Part shown: piece after piece, positions 52,500 to 63,965 of the stretch | Position numbering within the stretch: the first letter of the stretch is position 1 | Layout of the letters: each line of letters begins with the position of its first letter | Origin: Corynebacterium sp. HMSC08A12 | GTDB taxonomy: Bacteria > Actinomycetota > Actinomycetes > Mycobacteriales > Mycobacteriaceae | Length of the DNA stretch: 64,000 nt | Assembly: GCF_001807485.1 (NCBI RefSeq) | Contig: NZ_KV789183.1 | Span: 38,261 to 102,260 of the forward strand | Direction of reading: 5' to 3' | Made by a program: the position numbers and the translations under genes | The notes under the pieces: model-generated | Told to the model about the DNA's origin: nothing | Databases searched by the model: none | What the model saw: only the letters and a program-made list of their open reading frames with translations

Positions 52500-54248
52500 T
52501 TAATCCTCCTCGTCCTCGCCTGCCAGGGGCGCGGAGCTGGCAACCTGCAGCATGAACTCCCGGTTGGTCTTGGTCTTACGCAGCTGCTTGATCAGCAGGT
52601 CGATGGCCGCCTGCGAATCCAGGGCGGACAGGATGCGGCGCAGCTTGTGCATAATGCGCGCCTCCTCCGGGCTGAGCAGCAGCTCGTCCTTGCGCGTACC
52701 CGACGGGTTCACGTCGACGGCCGGGAACACGCGGCGCTCGGAGATCTTGCGGTCCAGCTTCAACTCCGCGTTGCCGGTGCCCTTGAATTCCTCGAAAATC
52801 ACCGTGTCGCCGGCCGAGCCGGTCTCCACCATCGCGGTGGCGATGATCGTCAGGGAGCCGCCGTTTTCGATATTGCGGGCAGCGCCCAAGAAGCGCTTCG
52901 GCGGGTACAAAGCATTGGAATCCACACCACCGGACAGGATGCGACCAGAGGCCGGCGAGGAGTTGTTGTACGCGCGACCCAGGCGGGTGATGGAATCCAG
53001 CAGCAGAACAACGTCCTTGCCCTGCTCCACCAGACGCTTTGCGCGCTCGACGGCCAGCTCGGCAACGTTGGTGTGCTCCCCCGGCGGGCGGTCGAACGTG
53101 GAGGCGATGACCTCGCCCTTGACGGAGCGCTGCATGTCCGTCACTTCCTCCGGGCGCTCGTCCACCAGCACGACCATGAGGTAGCACTCGGGGTTGTTCG
53201 TGGAGATCGCGTTGGCGATGTCCTGCAGGATGGTCGTCTTACCGGCCTTCGGCGGGGAAACGATCAGCGCGCGCTGGCCCTTGCCGATCGGCATGATCAG
53301 GTCGATCACGCGGGTGGTCAGCGTCTTCGGGTCGGTCTCCAGGCGTAGGCGCTGGTTCGGGTACAGCGGGGTCAGCTTCGCAAAGTGCGGGCGCGCTGCC
53401 GCCTGCTCCGGGGTCAGGCCGTTAACGGTCTCTACCTGGTAGATCGGCGTGTACTTCTGGCGGTTCCGTCCGCGTCCGCCGCCGTTATTGTTGTTGTTCT
53501 TCGGGCGGATTGTGCCAACGATCGCGTCGCCGTGGCGCATGCCGTACTTCCGTACCGTGTTGATAGGCACGTACACGTCCGTCGGGCCCGCGTGGTAGCC
53601 GGTGGTGCGGATGAACGCGGTGTTCGCGTCCACGAAGTCGAGAATGCCCGCGACGGGTGTCAGCTCTTCCGGCTTCGGGTCGCGGTTGTTGTTACCGCCA
53701 TTGTTACCACCGTTGCCGCCGCCGTTATTGCCATCACCGTTGTTGCCGCCGTTGTTGCGGTTGTTATCGCGGTTGCTGTCACGATTATTGTCGCGGCCAC
53801 GGTTACGGCGGTTGCGGCGATTGCGACGGTTGCGACGGTTGCCGCGGTTATTGTCGTCTCGATTGTTATCGCCGCGCTCGTTATCGTGGCGGTTCTTCTC
53901 GCGATCTTCGTGGCGCTCTTCACCGCGGTTGCCACCGTTCTGCTCGGAGCTATCTGCGGTTTCTTCTTGGCGCTTTTCTTGGTGACGCCCCTCCCGCGCC
54001 TCCGCGACCGACTTTTCCGTCGGCTCCTTCGGCTCCTTCGGTGCAGTCTCTTCGGCAGGCTGAGGCTTCCGGGGCGCTCCACCGCCACTCGATGCAACAC
54101 CGGATTCGATAACGGCGATCAGCTCGCCTTTGCGAAGACCAGAGGTGCCTTTCAGCCCCTGTGCCGCTGCAATCTGTCGCAGCTCCGGCAATTTCAACGA
54201 GGCGAGGCCATTGGCTTGGCCACGAGCCAAAATATCGGACAGGCTCAC
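52500..54248 (-). CDS. rho: Transcription termination factor Rho
   Basis: The hexameric RNA helicase that ends transcripts. N-terminal Rho domain (LKLPELRQIAAAQGLKG), RNA-binding cold-shock fold (AGILDFVDANTAFIRTTGY), Walker A (SPPKAGKTT), Walker B (LVVLVDERPEEV) and Q/R loops are intact. A ~150-residue insert typical of actinobacterial Rho lies between the first two; here it is Arg/Asn/Asp/Gly-rich with RRNRRNRRNRRNRG and a Gly/Asn run. The start is GTG at 54248 with AAAGGA five bases away. 582 residues. Confidence 0.97.
   Translation of the reverse strand: MSLSDILARGQANGLASLKLPELRQIAAAQGLKGTSGLRKGELIAVIESGVASSGGGAPRKPQPAEETAPKEPKEPTEKSVAEAREGRHQEKRQEETADSSEQNGGNRGEERHEDREKNRHDNERGDNNRDDNNRGNRRNRRNRRNRRNRGRDNNRDSNRDNNRNNGGNNGDGNNGGGNGGNNGGNNNRDPKPEELTPVAGILDFVDANTAFIRTTGYHAGPTDVYVPINTVRKYGMRHGDAIVGTIRPKNNNNNGGGRGRNRQKYTPIYQVETVNGLTPEQAAARPHFAKLTPLYPNQRLRLETDPKTLTTRVIDLIMPIGKGQRALIVSPPKAGKTTILQDIANAISTNNPECYLMVVLVDERPEEVTDMQRSVKGEVIASTFDRPPGEHTNVAELAVERAKRLVEQGKDVVLLLDSITRLGRAYNNSSPASGRILSGGVDSNALYPPKRFLGAARNIENGGSLTIIATAMVETGSAGDTVIFEEFKGTGNAELKLDRKISERRVFPAVDVNPSGTRKDELLLSPEEARIMHKLRRILSALDSQAAIDLLIKQLRKTKTNREFMLQVASSAPLAGEDEED
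53974..53990 (+). repeat. dispersed TGACGCC motif (CTTTTCTTGGTGACGCC)
   Basis: In the insert-coding part of rho (encodes G-R-H-Q-E-K-R). Its last 12 bases, CTTGGTGACGCC, recur inverted at 58542-58553 in thrC. Confidence 0.45.
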
Positions 54249-54430
54249 AAAAGTCCTTTCACGTCTGGCTTCTTCATCGACCCTTCAAAAAGCCTGCGAA
54301 GCCCCAGGGTTGGCCAGACATGCGTATTCGACAACAGTTTTTAATTTAACCCAAAGATTGCGGGAATCTTCCAGAAAGATTGCCGCCTTAACGTCCCACG
54401 ATGCGACTGGCGGCGGGTGTAGCGCGGGGT

Positions 54431-54448
54431 GGCGTCGTAAAAAGAAAG
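54431..54448 (-). repeat. dispersed TGACGCC-type motif with pyrimidine tract, rho leader
   Basis: On minus, CTTTCTTTTTACGACGCC, itself preceded by more CTTT units (to about 54465). It is ~180 bp upstream of rho in the divergent gap 54249-54540, which holds no other gene. Confidence 0.5.
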
Positions 54449-54527
54449 AAAGAGAAAAAGAAACGAGCCTCACATCCGGCTTCCGTAGCTAACCATAGCA
54501 CCTCCCACACCGCGAGTACCTAACGGC

Positions 54528-54533
54528 TAGGCT
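54528..54533 (+). promoter_or_regulatory. -10 box of acyl-CoA synthetase gene, leaderless type
   Basis: TAGGCT, GAAATGC, ATG at 54541; spacing 7 nt. Confidence 0.65.
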
Positions 54534-54540
54534 GAAATGC

Positions 54541-56238
<1,698 letters not shown>

Positions 56239-56375
56239 GGGGCGCACCCGGGTGCCTGCTGAGGGGTAGGCTGGGGCGAACTGGACCGGGTAAGGGGGCA
56301 CACCCCCTGGGTCGTCGGGGTAAATTCACCAGAATTTAACAGGAACGATTCCAACTATTGCGGGAAAAAGTAGAG

Positions 56376-56381
56376 TAGCGT
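56376..56381 (+). promoter_or_regulatory. -10 box of DedA gene
   Basis: TAGCGT, 8 nt before the ATG at 56390; TAGAGT five bases upstream is an alternative. Confidence 0.4.
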
Positions 56382-56389
56382 TTTCCTGC

Positions 56390-57070
56390 ATGACCGATGT
56401 AACTGTGCTGGCCCTCGGGCCGCAGTGGTTCGACCCGATGTATTTGCTTTCGGGCTCCGGACCTTTCGGCGCGGCGATCCTGCCCGCCATTTTTGCGATC
56501 ATCTTCATCGAATCCGGGCTGTTCTTCCCTTTCCTGCCCGGCGACTCCCTGCTCTTCACCGCTGGTCTACTGGCCAGCCAGCCCGATGGCTTCGCACCCC
56601 TGTGGCAGGTATTGCTAATCACCCCGATCGCAGCGATCCTGGGCGACCAGGTGGGCTACTGGATTGGCCACCGCTTCCACCCCGCGCTGCGCAACCGGAA
56701 GGACGGGCGTTTCTTTAAGCAGGAGCATCTGCACCGCTCTGAGGCGTTCTTTGAGAAATACGGTGCGATCACGATCATCCTGTGCCGCTTCGTACCCTTC
56801 GTGCGCACCTATGCCCCACTAGTAGCTGGGATGTCCGGCATGCGCTATCACACGTTCATTCTTTTCAACGTGCTTGGTGGTGTGCTGTGGGCCAGCGGCA
56901 TCGTCTACCTGGGGTCGCTATTCGGCGGAGTGGAGTTCGTGCGCAACAATATCGACGCCATCTTCCTCGGAATTGTCGCCTTCTCGATTGTCCCGATGCT
57001 ATTCGGGTTAATACAGAAAGCCCGGAGCGAGAGGAAACAATCTCCCGCCCCGGCCACTATTGAAGAATAG
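56390..57070 (+). CDS. DedA-family membrane protein (VTT domain)
   Basis: A 226-residue membrane protein. DedA marks: the acidic residue of FIESGLFFPFLPGDSLL, GDQVGYWIGHRF, and the CRFVPFVRTYAPLVAGMSGM helix with both arginines. Such proteins are scramblases or flippases, some for undecaprenyl phosphate. Ends 23 bp from the convergent thrB stop. Confidence 0.92.
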   Translation: MTDVTVLALGPQWFDPMYLLSGSGPFGAAILPAIFAIIFIESGLFFPFLPGDSLLFTAGLLASQPDGFAPLWQVLLITPIAAILGDQVGYWIGHRFHPALRNRKDGRFFKQEHLHRSEAFFEKYGAITIILCRFVPFVRTYAPLVAGMSGMRYHTFILFNVLGGVLWASGIVYLGSLFGGVEFVRNNIDAIFLGIVAFSIVPMLFGLIQKARSERKQSPAPATIEE

Positions 57071-57093
57071 TTTCCCAGGATTGGTTTCCGGCC

Positions 57094-58020
57094 TTACCCG
57101 GTGACGTCTACCGCGACCGGACCGGCGACATCCAGCTCCAGGACCTTCATCCCGCGGCCGCGGGCCTCTTCCACCAGTGCGTTGTCCACCGGCTCGGTGC
57201 TCAGCACCAGGATCGTCGGGCCCGCGCCCGAAAGGAACGCCGGATAGCCCAGGTTGCGCAGACGGTTCACCCACTCGGCGGTCACCGGCAGCACCTCGGC
57301 GCGGTAGGTCTGGTGCATGCGGTCGCGAGTGCCCTCCCACAGCAGCTCCGGATCGTCGCGCAGCGCGACGGTCATGACTGCCGTGCGGGAGACGTTGAAG
57401 CGGGCATCCACGTGGCTAATGTCCGACGGCAGCACGCGACGGATCGCCTCCGTCGATGCGTGGAAGTCCGGGATGAACGCGGTGGCCTTGATGTCCGGGT
57501 GCACGTCGATGCGACGGGCGTGGTAGGCCGGTGCGGATACTCCGTCGATGGGCGTGTTCGTCCACGAGACCACGCCCGCGCCCAGCACGGAAGCGCCCGC
57601 GTTATCGGGGTGCCCCTCAAAGGTAGAGGCGATCTGCACCTGTGCCTGGTCGTCCAGCGTGAACCCTGCCAGGCCGTTGCCCGCGGCCACGCCTGCCGTC
57701 GCCGCGGCGGCCGAAGACCCCAGGCCGCGGGACTGCGGGATGGAGTTCGTACAGCTCACACGCAACCCCGGAACCGTCACGTCGGCTTCCTTCAGCGTTG
57801 CGCGCAGGGCGCGTACCACCAGGTGGCGCTCGTCCAGTGGAACCTCGCCCTCGCCTTCACCGGTGACCTCGACCTCCAAGCCGGACTCGATGACCTCGGC
57901 AGTCACATAGTCATACAGCCCCAGCGCCAGGCCGAGGGTATCGAAGCCAGGCCCCAGATTCGCGGTCGATGCGGGAACCTTGACGGTGGCCTTGCGGCCA
58001 ACGGGGATCTCGACGCCCAT
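57094..58020 (-). CDS. thrB: Homoserine kinase
   Basis: A GHMP kinase that phosphorylates homoserine. N-terminal [22 protein letters not shown]-loop [20 protein letters not shown] and C-terminal [12 protein letters not shown] are standard. 308 residues from the ATG at 58020, which overlaps the thrC stop (TAATG); the frame remains open further upstream within thrC but that is not coding. Last gene of hom-thrC-thrB. Confidence 0.96.
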   Translation of the reverse strand: MGVEIPVGRKATVKVPASTANLGPGFDTLGLALGLYDYVTAEVIESGLEVEVTGEGEGEVPLDERHLVVRALRATLKEADVTVPGLRVSCTNSIPQSRGLGSSAAAATAGVAAGNGLAGFTLDDQAQVQIASTFEGHPDNAGASVLGAGVVSWTNTPIDGVSAPAYHARRIDVHPDIKATAFIPDFHASTEAIRRVLPSDISHVDARFNVSRTAVMTVALRDDPELLWEGTRDRMHQTYRAEVLPVTAEWVNRLRNLGYPAFLSGAGPTILVLSTEPVDNALVEEARGRGMKVLELDVAGPVAVDVTG

Positions 58021-59093
58021 TACTTCAACCCCAGCTTGTCTGCAACGGCGTGCGGGTCCACGTCGGTGACGGTGGGCTCCGGCATCTGAGACAGCGCAGT
58101 CGTCGGATCCTTCAGGCCGTGGCCGGTGACGGTACACACAATGCGCTGTCCAGCAGTCAGCTCGCCGTTGGCGTGAGCGTCCAGCAGACCTGCAACGGAA
58201 GATGCAGAGGCCGGCTCGACGAAGATGCCCTCGCGGCCAGCGATGGTGCGGTAGGCCTCCAGAATCTGCTCGTCGGTCTGGGCGCGGAAGTCGCCACCCG
58301 ACTCCTCCTTGGCTGCAACGGCCTGCTGCCAGGAAGCCGGGTTACCAATGCGGATCGCGGTAGCGATCGTCTCCGGCTCCAGCACAGGCTCGCCCTTGAC
58401 CAGCGGGGCAGCTCCGGCTGCCTGCACGCCCTTCATCACGGGACGCTGGGTGGAAACGCCGTCCTCCGCGTACTCGGAGTAGCCCTTCCAATACGCCGTG
58501 ATGTTGCCCGCGTTGCCGACTGGCAGGAAGTGAACATCGGGGGCGTCACCAAGACAATCCACAATCTCAAACGCGGCGGTCTTCTGCCCCTCGATGCGCA
58601 TCGGGTTCACGGAGTTGACCAGGGCGATCTCCGGGAACTCGGTGGTGGTCTTGCGGACCAGCTCGAGGCAGTCGTCGAAGTTGCCGCGTACCTGGATGAT
58701 CTGCGCGCCGTGCATTACTGCCTGCGCGAGCTTGCCCTGGGCGATCTTGCCTTCTGGGATCAGCACGGCGGACTTCAGACCGGCGCGGGCGGCGTAGGCC
58801 GCCGCGGAGGCTGAAGTGTTGCCGGTCGAGGCGCACATCAGGACCTTCTGGCCCTTGTGGTAAGCGTCCGTGACGGCCACGGTCATACCGCGGTCCTTGA
58901 AGGAACCGGTGGGGTTGGCACCTTCGATCTTGAGGTAGACCTCGCAGCCTGTGATCTCCGACAGGTAGTTCGCGCGCAGCAGCGGGGTGCCGCCCTCGTT
59001 GAGGGTCACCGGCTCCCAGTCCTTCGCGAACGGCATCCGATCGCGGTACATGTTGATCAGGCCGGTCCAGTGGTTCAGAACCTTGTTCGTCAT
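58020..59093 (-). CDS. thrC: Threonine synthase (short, mycobacterial type)
   Basis: A PLP enzyme that converts O-phosphohomoserine to threonine. Lys66 in [15 protein letters not shown] forms the Schiff base; the phosphate loop is [15 protein letters not shown]. At 357 residues it is the short actinobacterial type, whereas the known C. glutamicum ThrC is the long type at a separate locus. AGGGAAG precedes the ATG. 56 bp after hom. Confidence 0.95.
   Translation of the reverse strand: MTNKVLNHWTGLINMYRDRMPFAKDWEPVTLNEGGTPLLRANYLSEITGCEVYLKIEGANPTGSFKDRGMTVAVTDAYHKGQKVLMCASTGNTSASAAAYAARAGLKSAVLIPEGKIAQGKLAQAVMHGAQIIQVRGNFDDCLELVRKTTTEFPEIALVNSVNPMRIEGQKTAAFEIVDCLGDAPDVHFLPVGNAGNITAYWKGYSEYAEDGVSTQRPVMKGVQAAGAAPLVKGEPVLEPETIATAIRIGNPASWQQAVAAKEESGGDFRAQTDEQILEAYRTIAGREGIFVEPASASSVAGLLDAHANGELTAGQRIVCTVTGHGLKDPTTALSQMPEPTVTDVDPHAVADKLGLK
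58542..58553 (-). repeat. dispersed TGACGCC motif (CTTGGTGACGCC)
   Basis: In thrC; the same 12-mer is in rho at 53979-53990 in the other orientation. Confidence 0.4.
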
Positions 59094-59149
59094 AGCTTCC
59101 CTGTCGTTTCTTCCCAGTTGTCGGTCTTGGCTTAAAGCGCTCTTAGAGT

Positions 59150-60475
59150 TTAGCCTTCCATGCGGATGACGGAGTCAATCGCCTTGACAGCGTCGAGCTC
59201 CTTGAGCTTCGCCACGGTCTCTTCCAGGTTCTTTTCCTTCGCGCTGTGGGTGATGACGACGAGGCGCGCACCGTCGTTCAGCCCTTCTTGACGCACGGTC
59301 TTCAGCGACACACCCTGCTCAGAGAACACGGAGGCCACCTCAGCCAGCACGCCCAGGCGATCATCCACCTGCATGTCCACGTGGTAGCGGGTACGCACGT
59401 CACCAAAGTTGGCGATGGGCAGGGAGGCGTAGGTGGACTCCCCTGGTCCGCGGCCACCGAGCACAATGTTGCGCGCCACGGCCACGACGTCACCCAGCAC
59501 GGCGGAGGCGGTCGGGCCGCCACCGGCGCCGTTGCCGTAGAACATCAGGCGACCGGCGGACTCCGCCTCGACGAAGACTGCGTTGTAGGACTCAGAGACG
59601 CTGGAAAGTGGGTGGCTGCTGGGGATCAGCGCCGGGTACACGCTTGCAGACACAGATTCCTTACCTTCCTCATCCACCAGACGCTCACAGATAGCCAGCA
59701 ACTTGATGGTGGAGTTTGCGGCCTTGGCCGCTTCGATGTCGGCGACGGTGATGTCGCGGATGCCTTCGGTATGCACGTCCTCGCCGGACACGCGGGTGTG
59801 GAATGCCAGGGAGGCCAGGATGGCGGCCTTGCTGGCGGCGTCAAAGCCGTCAACGTCGGCGGACGGGTCGGCCTCCGCGTAACCCAACTCGGTGGCCTCT
59901 GCCAGCATCTCGTCGTAGCTGGCACCCCGGGTGTACATTGCGTCGAGAATGAAGTTAGTGGTGCCGTTGACAATGCCCATCACCTGGTTGACCTTGTCGC
60001 CGGCAAGGGAGCGGCGCAGCGGTCCAACAACCGGGATGGCGGCGGCAACGGCCGCCTCGAAGAACAAATCCACGCCGGACTCGTCGGCAGCGGCAGCCAG
60101 CTCGTCAGCGTGAGCGGCGATGAGAGCCTTGTTGGCGGTGACGACGGACTTGCCGGCGCGCAGCGCCGCCAGCACGACCTCGCGCGGGTACTCGATGCCG
60201 CCGATGACCTCGATGACCAGGTCAATGTCGTCGCGGGCCACCAGAGACAGCGCGTCGTCGGTCAGCTTCTCCGGATCCACACCCGGGCGGGGCTTGGACA
60301 AATTGCTGACGGCAATACCCCGGACCTCCAGCGGGCCACCGATGCGGGCTGCGAATTCATCACTGCGCTCCTCCAGCAGCCGCAGCACTTCTGCACCAAC
60401 GGTACCCATGCCCAGCAGAGCCACACCTACGGTCTGGCCGATTCCCTTGCCTGGCTTAAACTTCTGCTCGGTCAT
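59150..60475 (-). CDS. hom: Homoserine dehydrogenase
   Basis: It reduces aspartate semialdehyde to homoserine. Rossmann [14 protein letters not shown], substrate/catalytic segment [36 protein letters not shown] and [16 protein letters not shown] are intact. The C-terminal ACT domain ([23 protein letters not shown]) is where threonine feedback inhibition acts. 441 residues. Two tandem ribosome sites precede the ATG. Confidence 0.97.
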   Translation of the reverse strand: MTEQKFKPGKGIGQTVGVALLGMGTVGAEVLRLLEERSDEFAARIGGPLEVRGIAVSNLSKPRPGVDPEKLTDDALSLVARDDIDLVIEVIGGIEYPREVVLAALRAGKSVVTANKALIAAHADELAAAADESGVDLFFEAAVAAAIPVVGPLRRSLAGDKVNQVMGIVNGTTNFILDAMYTRGASYDEMLAEATELGYAEADPSADVDGFDAASKAAILASLAFHTRVSGEDVHTEGIRDITVADIEAAKAANSTIKLLAICERLVDEEGKESVSASVYPALIPSSHPLSSVSESYNAVFVEAESAGRLMFYGNGAGGGPTASAVLGDVVAVARNIVLGGRGPGESTYASLPIANFGDVRTRYHVDMQVDDRLGVLAEVASVFSEQGVSLKTVRQEGLNDGARLVVITHSAKEKNLEETVAKLKELDAVKAIDSVIRMEG

Positions 60476-60497
60476 GTCGCTCCTTTGTCGCTCCTTT
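60476..60497 (-). repeat. tandem duplicated ribosome-binding site of hom
   Basis: The 11-mer GTCGCTCCTTT (plus) is repeated exactly at 60476-60486 and 60487-60497. On the mRNA this gives AAAGGAG twice, 4 and 15 nt before the ATG; the nearer one is a little close and the farther one too distant, so the copy may modulate initiation. Confidence 0.85.
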
Positions 60498-60611
60498 GTA
60501 AGGTCTCAAATGAGAGGAAAGTTGGTAATTTTTTCTTAGGTTATCGCACCAATCTACCGTGCGACTAGACAAAGCTGTCCATTACCCCTGTTTTGCCCTG
60601 TATCCAGGAAG

Positions 60612-62024
60612 TTACTCCTCCAAAGCCAGCACGTCGTCGATAGTTTCGCGGCGAATCATCAACCGCGCCTCGCCGTCGGCCACTCGCACCACCGGGGGTC
60701 GGGTCATCATGTTGTACCGAGAGGCCATCGCGTAGCAATACGCGCCCGTGGCGCCGATCATCAACAGGTCCCCGGGACGAACGTCCTCCGGCACCAGCGC
60801 GTCATTGACCAGCACGTCGCCCGACTCGCAGTGGGAGCCCACAATGCGGGTCGGCAGCAGCTCACCGTCGACCTCGCGGTTGGCCACGCGGCAATCGTAT
60901 TCCGCCTGGTAGAGGGCGGGACGGATGTTGTCGCTCATGCCGCCGTCGACGGAGATGTAGCGGCGGGTCATGCCCTCGGCCACCTCGACGTCCTTCACCG
61001 TGCCCACCCGGTAGAGCGTGATCATCGATGGTCCGGCAATCGCTCGGCCCGGCTCGACGTTGAGCTTCGGCTCGGGCACGCCGGCCGCCTCTGCTGCCTT
61101 GCGCACCTTGCTCTTGAGTTCGGACGCCACCTCTTCCACGTCCAGAGCCTCCTGATCCGGCATGTAGGCGATACCGTAGCCACCACCGAGATCGAGGGTA
61201 TCCAGCGACGTGGGGGCGTCCGAAAGCGTCGCGGTGGAATCCAACAGCTGCTTCCACAGGCCCAGCAGGCGCTCGGCGGCCAGGGCGAATCCGGAGGCCT
61301 CGAACACCTGGGAGCCGACGTGGCAGTGCAAGCCGCGCAGGCGCACGCCATCAGCAGCGTGGCACGCCATGGCCGCATGATGAGCTGCTCCGGAGGCCAG
61401 GGAGAATCCAAACTTCTGATCCTCGTGGCTGGTGGCGATGAACTCGTGGGTATCGACGTGCACGCCAGGGGTCACACGCACCAGCACATCCTGGGACTTC
61501 CCCAGCTCACCGGCGACGGCGGACAGCGCCTCGATCTCCTGCAGCGAGTCCACGACGATCAGCTCCGCGCCTTCGGAAACTGCCAGGCGCAGGAACTCCG
61601 GGGACTTGTTATTGCCATGCACGGTGATGCGCTCGGCGGGGAATCCCGCGGCCAGGGCGACCTGCAGTTCGCCGAGGGAGGCCACGTCCAGGGATAGCCC
61701 TTCTTCCATCACCCAGCGGGCGACCGTCTTCGAAAGGAAGGCCTTGGAGGCGTAGTGCACGAAGTTCCCGCCGCCGAAAGCCTTCGCCAGGCGGCGGCAA
61801 CGGGTGCGGAAGTCTTCCTCGTCCATCACGAACGCGGGCGTACCGAATGTCTCGGCGATCTCGGTGATCGGCACGCCGCCGATGGTGACCTCCCCCTGTC
61901 GCTCCCCTGTCGTCTCGCGGCGAAGGGTCAGCGGGTAGACGTGCGCGGGAATCGCGTTGAACTCCGCGGTGCTGGCCGTGCGGCGGCGCAACGGCGTGGA
62001 GTTCAAGTGAGTCTCCGGATCCAA
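60612..62024 (-). CDS. lysA: Diaminopimelate decarboxylase
   Basis: The last step of lysine synthesis. PLP lysine in [15 protein letters not shown], the glycine loop [23 protein letters not shown], and the active-site cysteine in [12 protein letters not shown] are present. 470 residues. The start is TTG at 62024 with AGGAG eight bases upstream; no ATG fits the N-terminus. It follows argS by 70 bp, the argS-lysA pair being classical in corynebacteria, and precedes hom by 136 bp. Confidence 0.96.
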   Translation of the reverse strand: MDPETHLNSTPLRRRTASTAEFNAIPAHVYPLTLRRETTGERQGEVTIGGVPITEIAETFGTPAFVMDEEDFRTRCRRLAKAFGGGNFVHYASKAFLSKTVARWVMEEGLSLDVASLGELQVALAAGFPAERITVHGNNKSPEFLRLAVSEGAELIVVDSLQEIEALSAVAGELGKSQDVLVRVTPGVHVDTHEFIATSHEDQKFGFSLASGAAHHAAMACHAADGVRLRGLHCHVGSQVFEASGFALAAERLLGLWKQLLDSTATLSDAPTSLDTLDLGGGYGIAYMPDQEALDVEEVASELKSKVRKAAEAAGVPEPKLNVEPGRAIAGPSMITLYRVGTVKDVEVAEGMTRRYISVDGGMSDNIRPALYQAEYDCRVANREVDGELLPTRIVGSHCESGDVLVNDALVPEDVRPGDLLMIGATGAYCYAMASRYNMMTRPPVVRVADGEARLMIRRETIDDVLALEE

Positions 62025-62071
62025 GGGAATCTCCTAGGTGAGTGAATTATCGGCAGGGGGCGGGAGGTGGT

Positions 62072-62083
62072 GGCGTCACAAAG
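62072..62083 (-). repeat. dispersed TGACGCC motif (CTTTGTGACGCC) between argS and lysA
   Basis: In the 70-bp gap just after the argS stop; preceded on its T-rich strand by TTGTTGTTTTT. Third exact copy of CTTTGTGACGCC in the window. Confidence 0.65.
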
Positions 62084-62094
62084 AAAAACAACAA

Positions 62095-63765
62095 CTACAT
62101 GCGCTCCGGGGCGGACACACCCAACAGCTCGAGCGCATTGGCCAGGGTCTGACGGGAAGCCGCGGCCAGGGACAGACGGGCGGCGAACAGGGCCTGGTTC
62201 TCGGCCACAGTCTGCTCGTCGTCGCTCGGCTTAGGCAGGATCTGGCAGGCATCGTAGAAACGGTGGAAAGTGCCGGCCAGGGACTCGGCGTAGCGAGCCA
62301 CACGGTGCGGTTCGCGCAGCTCGGCGGCGGTCTTCACCACGGCTGGGAACTCGCCGAGGGTGCGGATCAGGTCGCCTTCGCGGTCGTGGGTCAGCAGGGA
62401 AAGGTCGGCACCCTCGCGAGTAACCCCCAGGTCCGCAGCCTTGCGCGCCAGAGAGCACAGGCGGGCGTGCGCGTACTGGACGTAGAACACCGGGTTGTCG
62501 TTGGACTTCGAGGCCCACAGATCCATGTCGATATCCAGGGAGGAGTCCACAGAGCTGCGGATCATCGCGTAACGGGCAGCGTCCACGCCGATGGCCTCCA
62601 CCAGGTCATCCAGGGTGATGACGGTGCCGGCGCGCTTCGACATACGCACGGCCTTGCCATCCTTGACCAGGTTCACCAGCTGGCCGATGAGCACCTCCAC
62701 CTGCTGCGGGTCGTAACCCATGGCGGCAGCCGCCGCACGCAGGCGAGCGATGTAGCCGTGGTGGTCGGCGCCCAGCATGTAAATACACAGGTTGTGGCCG
62801 CGATCGAACTTGTCGGCCACGTAGGCGATGTCGCCGGCGATATACGCTGCGTTGCCGTCGGACTTAATGACCACACGGTCCTTGTCGTCGCCGAAATTGG
62901 TGGAGCGCAGCCACCAGGCACCATCGGCCTCGTAGAGGTTGCCGTTGTCCTTGATCTTCTGGATCGCAGCCTCCACCGCACCGGACTCGAACAGGGAGTT
63001 CTCGTGGAAGTACACATCGAATTCCGTGCCGAACTCCGCAAGAGTGCGCTTGATGTGAGCGAACATCAGCTCCACACCCTGGGATCGGAACAGTTCCTGT
63101 GCCTCGTCCGCGCCGAGCTGCTGCCAATCCGGGTTGGCCTCCACGATCTGGGAGGCGATGTCCTGGATGTAATCGCCGCCGTAGCCGTCGTCCGGAGTGG
63201 GATCGCCCTTCGCGGCGGCCACCAGGGAGCGGGCAAAGCGGTCGATCTGCGCGCCGTGGTCGTTGAAGTAGTACTCGCGGGTGACCTTCGCGCCGCGGGC
63301 GGTAAGCACACGCCCCAGGGAGTCGCCCACGGCCGCCCAGCGGGTACCGCCCAAGTGGATCGGGCCAGTCGGGTTGGCGGAGACGAACTCCAAGTTGATG
63401 GCCGAGCCAGCGAGCTCGTCGCCGCGGCCGAAGTCTGCACCGGCGGTGAGGATGTCCTCGACGATCTTGCCCTGCGCAGCGGCGGCCAAGCGGATGTTGA
63501 TGAAGCCCGGGCCTGCGACAGTGGCTTCGTCGATGCCCTCGTGCGCGCCGAGGGATTCCGCCAGCCAGGTGCCGAACTCGCGCGGGTTCGTGCCGGCCTT
63601 TTTGGCCACCTGCATGGCGATGTTCGTTGCGTAGTCGCCGTGCTCCGGGTTGCGCGGGCGCTCCACGGTGGCGCTCTCCGGCACCACGGAGGAATCCAGA
63701 CCGTGGGCATCCAGGGTCGTGCGGGCAGTTTCGGTAATCAGTTCAGACAATTCAGCAGGAGTCAC
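62095..63765 (-). CDS. argS: Arginyl-tRNA synthetase
   Basis: A class I synthetase of 556 residues. The HIGH motif reads HLGG in [23 protein letters not shown] reads RMSKR in [19 protein letters not shown], and the N-terminal arginine-specific domain and C-terminal DALR anticodon domain (ending [15 protein letters not shown]) are present. A GTG at 63765 ([15 protein letters not shown]) matches homologs and has TAGTGT 8 nt before it; a GTG at 63777 is an alternative. Divergent from the tRNA-Arg gene, 130 bp apart. Confidence 0.96.
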   Translation of the reverse strand: MTPAELSELITETARTTLDAHGLDSSVVPESATVERPRNPEHGDYATNIAMQVAKKAGTNPREFGTWLAESLGAHEGIDEATVAGPGFINIRLAAAAQGKIVEDILTAGADFGRGDELAGSAINLEFVSANPTGPIHLGGTRWAAVGDSLGRVLTARGAKVTREYYFNDHGAQIDRFARSLVAAAKGDPTPDDGYGGDYIQDIASQIVEANPDWQQLGADEAQELFRSQGVELMFAHIKRTLAEFGTEFDVYFHENSLFESGAVEAAIQKIKDNGNLYEADGAWWLRSTNFGDDKDRVVIKSDGNAAYIAGDIAYVADKFDRGHNLCIYMLGADHHGYIARLRAAAAAMGYDPQQVEVLIGQLVNLVKDGKAVRMSKRAGTVITLDDLVEAIGVDAARYAMIRSSVDSSLDIDMDLWASKSNDNPVFYVQYAHARLCSLARKAADLGVTREGADLSLLTHDREGDLIRTLGEFPAVVKTAAELREPHRVARYAESLAGTFHRFYDACQILPKPSDDEQTVAENQALFAARLSLAAASRQTLANALELLGVSAPERM

Positions 63766-63773
63766 AGCATTAA

Positions 63774-63779
63774 ACACTA
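63774..63779 (-). promoter_or_regulatory. -10 box of argS
   Basis: TAGTGT, 8 nt before the GTG at 63765; it decides between two GTG codons. Confidence 0.45.
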
Positions 63780-63817
63780 GCAGTGAGGCCGGACAGCTTA
63801 CGCAGTGGCGGAGGTGA

Positions 63818-63848
63818 TTGAACTACTGCCCCGGTGCAGTGCTAGACT
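63818..63848 (+). promoter_or_regulatory. Promoter of tRNA-Arg
   Basis: TTGAAC (63818-63823) and TAGACT (63843-63848), 19-bp spacer, 44 bp before the tRNA. Confidence 0.45.
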
Positions 63849-63892
63849 TTCAACCCGTATTGACGCGAACACAAAGTGAACCGCCGATACGC

Positions 63893-63965
63893 GCCTTCGT
63901 AGCTCAGGGGATAGAGCACTGGTTTCCGGTACCAGGGGTCGTGAGTTCGAATCTCGCCGAGGGCA
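63893..63965 (+). tRNA. tRNA-Arg (anticodon CCG)
   Basis: A full cloverleaf: acceptor GCCTTCG with CGAGGGC (one T-G pair), D arm GCTC/GAGC, anticodon stem CTGGT/ACCAG with loop TTCCGGT (anticodon CCG at its third to fifth bases, reads CGG), T arm GTGAG-TTCGAAT-CTCGC, discriminator A. CCA is not encoded. It neighbours argS, which charges it. Confidence 0.95.

Noticed and set aside
56244..56255. Perfect palindrome GCACCCGGGTGC after the acyl-CoA synthetase
   Set aside because: No loop and no T tract, so not a terminator; could be chance in GC-rich DNA. GGGGG-CACA-CCCCC at 56294-56307 also lacks a T tract.
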